The notes below the pieces were generated by a model. The model did no database searches, had not been told where the DNA came from, and was given only the letters and a program-made list of their open reading frames with translations. Below, piece after piece: positions 5,592-8,322 of a stretch of 8,322 nt of DNA (position 1 is the stretch's first letter; each line of letters begins with the position of its first letter). The translations under genes were made by a program, and so were the position numbers. The stretch lies in assembly GCA_027297845.1 (NCBI GenBank), contig JAPUHG010000027.1, positions 1-8,322 of the forward strand. Direction: 5' to 3'. The stretch is from Gammaproteobacteria bacterium (GTDB lineage: Bacteria > Pseudomonadota > Gammaproteobacteria > Steroidobacterales > MnTg04).

Positions 5592-6806
5592 TTGAACGAG
5601 CCTGAAAGACGCCTGCTGGTTATTGACGATGAAGTGGAAATACTGCGTTTTATCGGCGAGGTAGGGCGTGGGCAGGGTTTCGATGTCAAACTGACCGGCG
5701 ATCCCGACCAGTTCAGGCGGACGGTCCAGGAATTCGACCCGAACTACATCATTATGGATTTGCAGATGCCGGATGCCGACGGCATCGAACTGATTCGCTA
5801 TCTTGCGGATGAGGAGTGCCAGGCGGCCATCCTGGTCATCAGCGGTCTGGATGACCGGGTACTGAAGTCGGCCGAAAAACTGGGTCGCAGCCTCGGGCTG
5901 CGCATGGCCGGCAGTCTGACCAAGCCAATTATGCTGGATGACCTGGAAACGTTGTTGACGGCGGTACCCGGCGGTGAAATGCGGCTGACCAGGGACCTGA
6001 TAAAGAACGCCATCGATGACGGTCAAATGGTAGTGCACTATCAGCCGAAAGCGCGTCTGCGCCTGACCGGACCCATATATATGTGCGGCGCGGAAGCCTT
6101 TATCCGGTGGAAGCATCCTGTGCAGGGCCTGATGATGCCGGGGTCGTTCCTGGCGAAAGCCGAGGAGTTTGGCCTGTCAGGCGAATTGTCTCGCTGCGTT
6201 TTGGATCAAGTGCTCAAAGCCAATGCAAGCTGGGCAGAAAAAGGAGAGGAAGTCACCGTCGGCGTCAATGTGTCGGCTCGTCAGCTGGTGGAAGATGATT
6301 TTCCAGACATGGTCGAGGAATTGCTTGCCCGTTATAAGGTTCCCGCCGATCGCCTGATGCTGGAACTGTCAGAGACCTCGGCGATGACGGATGCCGAGCA
6401 AAGCCTGGCCATACTCAAGCGCTTGCGCGAAAAGGGAGTGGAGTTGTGTCTCGATAATTTTGGGACCGCCTCGTCGCCGCTACAGATGCTTTACCGGATG
6501 CCGTTTTCTGAAGTCAAAGTCGACACCAGTTTCATACTCGAGGTTCGCCGCAGCGAGGAGGCCAGAGCCGTGGTCGCCGCGGTCGTCAATATGGCTCATG
6601 CACTCGGGCTGAACGTCTGCGCCGAAGGCGTGGAATCCGAACCAACCCTGAGTTTCCTACGCTCGGTTGGCTGTGACATCGCCCAGGGGTATTACGTTTG
6701 CAAGCCATTGCCACAGGATCGCGCTTATCGGTTTCTCGCGCGCTGGGCGAAACATGTCGAGGAACAGGAAAAGAAGATCCGCGAACAATGGTCAATGGCG
6801 GGTTGA
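5592..6806 (+). CDS. REC-EAL response regulator (RocR-like), probable c-di-GMP phosphodiesterase or degenerate EAL effector
   Basis: 404 residues from a TTG start. The receiver, about 6-125, is intact: D12/D13, phospho-acceptor D56 (YIIMDLQMPDADG), S84 and K111. The EAL domain, about 131-380, cleaves c-di-GMP to pGpG in active relatives. Retained positions: E168 in AEAFIRWKHP (EAF in place of EAL), N226 in NVSARQL, E258/E261 in ELSETS, D288, K309 and D311 in KVD, E345 in AEGVES, Q365 in QGYY. Substituted: the DDFGTG loop reads DNFGTA, so Asn289 replaces the second Asp, a ligand of the second metal in structurally characterised EAL enzymes, and the following YSS is SSP. Activity may be weak, altered, or lost in favour of binding. 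The size and REC-EAL order match RocR of Pseudomonas. A 25-residue charged helical tail (380-404) follows. It is a lone regulator with no adjoining kinase of its own; either upstream kinase could phosphorylate it (inference). It has its own 151-base upstream region, in which no clear promoter was found. Confidence 0.9.
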   Translation: MNEPERRLLVIDDEVEILRFIGEVGRGQGFDVKLTGDPDQFRRTVQEFDPNYIIMDLQMPDADGIELIRYLADEECQAAILVISGLDDRVLKSAEKLGRSLGLRMAGSLTKPIMLDDLETLLTAVPGGEMRLTRDLIKNAIDDGQMVVHYQPKARLRLTGPIYMCGAEAFIRWKHPVQGLMMPGSFLAKAEEFGLSGELSRCVLDQVLKANASWAEKGEEVTVGVNVSARQLVEDDFPDMVEELLARYKVPADRLMLELSETSAMTDAEQSLAILKRLREKGVELCLDNFGTASSPLQMLYRMPFSEVKVDTSFILEVRRSEEARAVVAAVVNMAHALGLNVCAEGVESEPTLSFLRSVGCDIAQGYYVCKPLPQDRAYRFLARWAKHVEEQEKKIREQWSMAG

Positions 6807-6820
6807 CCCGGAAATCCGGG
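6807..6820 (+). terminator. compact palindrome directly after the REC-EAL stop, weak terminator candidate
   Basis: CCCGG-AAAT-CCGGG begins at the base after the TGA stop (6804-6806): a 5-bp all-GC stem with a 4-base loop. The nearest T-run (6834-6837) is 13 bases beyond the stem, so it is not a classical intrinsic terminator, although it marks a likely transcription boundary before the sigma operon. Confidence 0.35.
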
Positions 6821-6863
6821 CGTTCCAGCCTGATTTTACATAATCTTTTTGCACTATCCATTT

Positions 6864-6888
6864 AAACCCAATCGTGACTTGCGGCGTC
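6864..6888 (+). promoter_or_regulatory. candidate ECF-type promoter ahead of the sigma factor operon
   Basis: AAAC (6864-6867) and CGTC (6885-6888) are separated by 17 bases, resembling the AAC-type -35 and CGT-type -10 elements of many ECF promoters. The -10 lies 31 bases before the sigma ATG. ECF operons are often autoregulated, which fits, but these short motifs occur by chance and the match is not to a specific group consensus. A sigma-70-like alternative, TTTACA (6835-6840) 18 bases from CATTTA (6859-6864), is in the same gap. Confidence 0.3.
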
Positions 6889-6909
6889 AAAAAACCAGTA
6901 AACAACAGC

Positions 6910-6914
6910 TGGAG
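6910..6914 (+). promoter_or_regulatory. ribosome binding site deciding the sigma factor start
   Basis: TGGAG ends 5 bases before ATG 6920, which favours that ATG over the GTG at 6914 (whose first base is part of this site) and over the internal ATG at 6947. Confidence 0.65.
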
Positions 6915-6919
6915 TGCAT

Positions 6920-7483
6920 ATGGGTGTCAGCCTGGCGGCCGTATCAATGAATGAACCGGACCCAAGGGCGATCGAGAAAGATCTTGTGGTTCGTGCTCAG
7001 CAAGGAGAACAGGCCGCATTCGAGACGCTGTATCGCCAGCACATTGGGCGGATTTATGGGCTTTGCCTGAGAATGACCGGGCAGCCGGCGTTGGCAGATG
7101 ATTGTGCCCAGGAAGCATTTATTCGCGCCTGGCAAAAATTGCCGGAATTTCGCGGCCAAAGCGCTTTCGGGACCTGGCTGCACCGCATCGCGGTCAACCA
7201 GGTCTTAGGCCACAAACGCAGTAGCCAGCGTCAGGGGGCGCATCTCGAGTTACTGGCTGGACAGTCGACCGGCGCTTCGTCGCCGGCACCGGAAACCGCA
7301 GGTTTCGATATCGAAAAAGCGATCGCGAAACTGCCGGAAGGAGCACGGGATGTACTGCTCTTATGTGGCGTTGGCGGTTTTAGTCACGAAGAGGCCTCCA
7401 GCATGCTGGGAATAGCCGTTGGCACGAGCAAGGCACAGTTGCACAGGGCCCGGCGATTACTGAAAGACCAAATGGACAGTTGA
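6920..7483 (+). CDS. ECF-subfamily RNA polymerase sigma factor
   Basis: 187 residues, the usual ECF size. Sigma region 2 is about 21-100: LVVRAQQGEQAAFETLY opens it, DDCAQEAFIRAWQKLPEF is the core-binding and -10 recognition segment, and FGTWLHRIAVNQ closes it. A low-complexity linker with Ser/Ala/Pro (about 112-127) leads to region 4, about 130-185, with LPEGARDVLLL and the -35-binding HTH GFSHEEASSMLGIAVGTSKAQLHRARRLLK. There is no region 1.1 or 3, as expected. It directs RNA polymerase to a small stress-type regulon. It is followed after one base by a membrane protein that looks like its anti-sigma factor, and then by a secreted DUF4097-like protein, so the three form one operon. The in-frame ATG at 6947 (MNEPDP) is an alternative start that would leave both sigma domains intact. 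Confidence 0.94.
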   Translation: MGVSLAAVSMNEPDPRAIEKDLVVRAQQGEQAAFETLYRQHIGRIYGLCLRMTGQPALADDCAQEAFIRAWQKLPEFRGQSAFGTWLHRIAVNQVLGHKRSSQRQGAHLELLAGQSTGASSPAPETAGFDIEKAIAKLPEGARDVLLLCGVGGFSHEEASSMLGIAVGTSKAQLHRARRLLKDQMDS

Positions 7484-7484
7484 G

Positions 7485-8087
7485 ATGAACACTGAAAAAA
7501 CAAATACAGACGCAGACGCAAGATTGGATAAGGCTTTGGCCGAATTGCCGTCTGAAATACAGCCGGATACCGATCTTTGGCCGAATATCAGTCGCGCGAT
7601 CGCGGACGGTCGAGGACAGGCAGATCGAGAAAACCGGCAACCCTGGGTGGTGCGCCTGGCGATTGCCGCGTCCTTAGTGGCTGTTTCGTCGATGGCGACA
7701 AGTTGGTGGATAGCGCAAAACGATGGTAGCCAGGTGACGTTTGCCGAAGCCGGCCAGTTTGCCGCCCTGGTCGGGCCGGTGATTTTGCCCGCCAGTTATG
7801 ACGAAACCCAGGTGCCCGGCGCACGCTATCTGCAGGATCGCAACGAGTTGGTGCAGGCGCTCGAAGAACAGATTTTGTTGTTGCCCGAAGAAACGCGCCG
7901 GAAGGTGGCCAGTGATTTTCGGGATATTCAGCTGGCGCTTCGGGATATCAGCAAAGAGCTGACCGGTGATCCCGGCAATGTATTGCTGCAACAGTTGTTG
8001 CTGACCATGTATCAAAGAGAACTAATGTTGCTCGACGATTTGAATCAAGTAACCGCGGCCGTCAAGGCCCAGAGGACCGAGTTATGA
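7485..8087 (+). CDS. putative single-TM anti-sigma factor, no zinc motif
   Basis: 200 residues. The N-terminal ~52 residues are hydrophilic with LPSEIQPDTDLWPNISRAI (21-39), a short helical segment where an anti-sigma domain would sit. One TM helix, about 55-77 (VVRLAIAASLVAVSSMATSWW), preceded by Arg residues, predicts N-in/C-out topology. The outer half (about 115-195) is strongly helical: ELVQALEEQILLLPEETRRK, then GDPGNVLLQQLLLTMYQREL. The whole protein contains no Cys and no His, so it cannot be a zinc-binding (ZAS/zf-HC2) anti-sigma factor. Its role is inferred from position, one base after the sigma stop, and from its topology: it would hold the sigma factor at the membrane until an envelope signal releases it. 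ATG 7485 has GGAC about 6 bases upstream. It overlaps the next gene by four bases (ATGA). It could instead be an unrelated envelope protein, but the context argues against that. Confidence 0.72.
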   Translation: MNTEKTNTDADARLDKALAELPSEIQPDTDLWPNISRAIADGRGQADRENRQPWVVRLAIAASLVAVSSMATSWWIAQNDGSQVTFAEAGQFAALVGPVILPASYDETQVPGARYLQDRNELVQALEEQILLLPEETRRKVASDFRDIQLALRDISKELTGDPGNVLLQQLLLTMYQRELMLLDDLNQVTAAVKAQRTEL

Positions 8088-8322
8088 ACAAGTGGATGAT
8101 CTGTTTGATTGGGCTGCTGTTGTCATCTGTAACGCTGGCAGGAGAAGAGTTCGACAAGACCCTGCCTGCAGACGCGGATGGAGATGTCCTGATTTCCAAT
8201 ATTGCCGGCTTGGTCGATATTCATGGTTGGGACAAGAAAGAAGTCAGGGTTGTCGGCGAACTTGGCAGGGGAGTCCGGGAATTGGTGTTTGTGCGCGATG
8301 GCTCTCATGTGGAGATTCGGGT
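8084..8322 (+). CDS. secreted DUF4097-like protein, N-terminal part (runs off right edge)
   Basis: 79 complete codons are visible from ATG 8084, which overlaps the previous stop as ATGA; GAGG lies 8 bases upstream. Residues 1-19 (MNKWMICLIGLLLSSVTLA) form a Sec signal peptide with likely cleavage after Ala19; there is no lipobox Cys at the cleavage site. The mature start has alternating beta-type patterns with ISNIAGLVDIHGWDKKEV, then GELGRGVRELVFVRDGSHVEIRV. The N-x-x-G-x-V-x-I-x-G-W-D pattern is that of DUF4097 putative adhesin-like beta-repeat proteins, which are often found beside ECF sigma/anti-sigma pairs. It would be periplasmic or surface located. Function is not known for the family, and the part off the edge cannot be judged. 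Confidence 0.7.
   Translation, partial: MNKWMICLIGLLLSSVTLAGEEFDKTLPADADGDVLISNIAGLVDIHGWDKKEVRVVGELGRGVRELVFVRDGSHVEIR

Noticed and set aside
5460..6116. 218-codon minus-strand open frame
   Set aside because: It is antisense to the receiver and start of the EAL domain, rich in Gln/His/Arg as expected of such shadows, with no recognisable fold.
2989..7603. Three copies of GCGATCGC (2989-2996, 7319-7326, 7596-7603), like the HIP1 octamer
   Set aside because: All three are in-frame Ala-Ile-Ala codons (GCG ATC GCN) in coding regions, so codon preference explains them.

Overview
The window is a signalling-rich stretch of what is most likely a gammaproteobacterial chromosome. This rests on protein style only: a two-TM HisKA_3 sensor with a NarL/FixJ-type regulator, a RocR-like REC-EAL protein, an ECF sigma factor followed by a DUF4097-like protein, and moderate GC content. 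There is no rRNA or marker gene to fix the lineage. I see no tRNA, IS element, CRISPR array, phage gene or integration site. Genes are dense, and no gap exceeds about 215 bases.

Layout. (1) Positions 1-411, minus strand: the 5' part of a short NfeD-family membrane protein that runs off the left edge. (2) 412-624: a divergent intergenic region with three same-orientation TGTGAA hexamers. (3) 625-3336, plus: a soluble hybrid histidine kinase, REC-PAS-PAS-PAS-HisKA-HATPase-REC, whose N-terminal receiver has lost its phosphoacceptor Asp. (4) 3454-4797 and 4787-5440, plus: a membrane HisKA_3 (NarX/DegS-type) sensor kinase overlapping its LuxR/NarL-type response regulator by 11 bases. (5) 5592-6806, plus: a REC-EAL response regulator that starts with TTG and carries an altered EAL active-site loop. 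(6) 6920-7483, 7485-8087 and 8084-8322+, plus: an ECF sigma factor, a one-TM putative anti-sigma factor without a zinc motif, and the start of a secreted DUF4097-like protein, tightly packed as one operon.

How the parts could work together. The kinase/regulator pair is a complete two-component system. The hybrid kinase has its own intact C-terminal receiver, but no HPt protein is visible nearby. The REC-EAL protein has an intact receiver and no dedicated kinase, so it is a plausible target of either kinase and would link the cluster to cyclic-di-GMP. This wiring is inferred from co-location, not shown by the sequence. The ECF operon looks like a separate envelope-stress-type unit with its own upstream region, which contains an ECF-like promoter candidate.

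The most notable features are two signalling domains with substituted key residues (Asn for Asp in the first receiver of the hybrid kinase; DNFGTA in place of DDFGTG in the EAL domain), a tandemly duplicated His-rich periplasmic segment in the HisKA_3 sensor, and a perfect 8-bp hairpin with a GNRA tetraloop inside the interdomain linker of the LuxR-type regulator. None of these amounts to proof of a new system.
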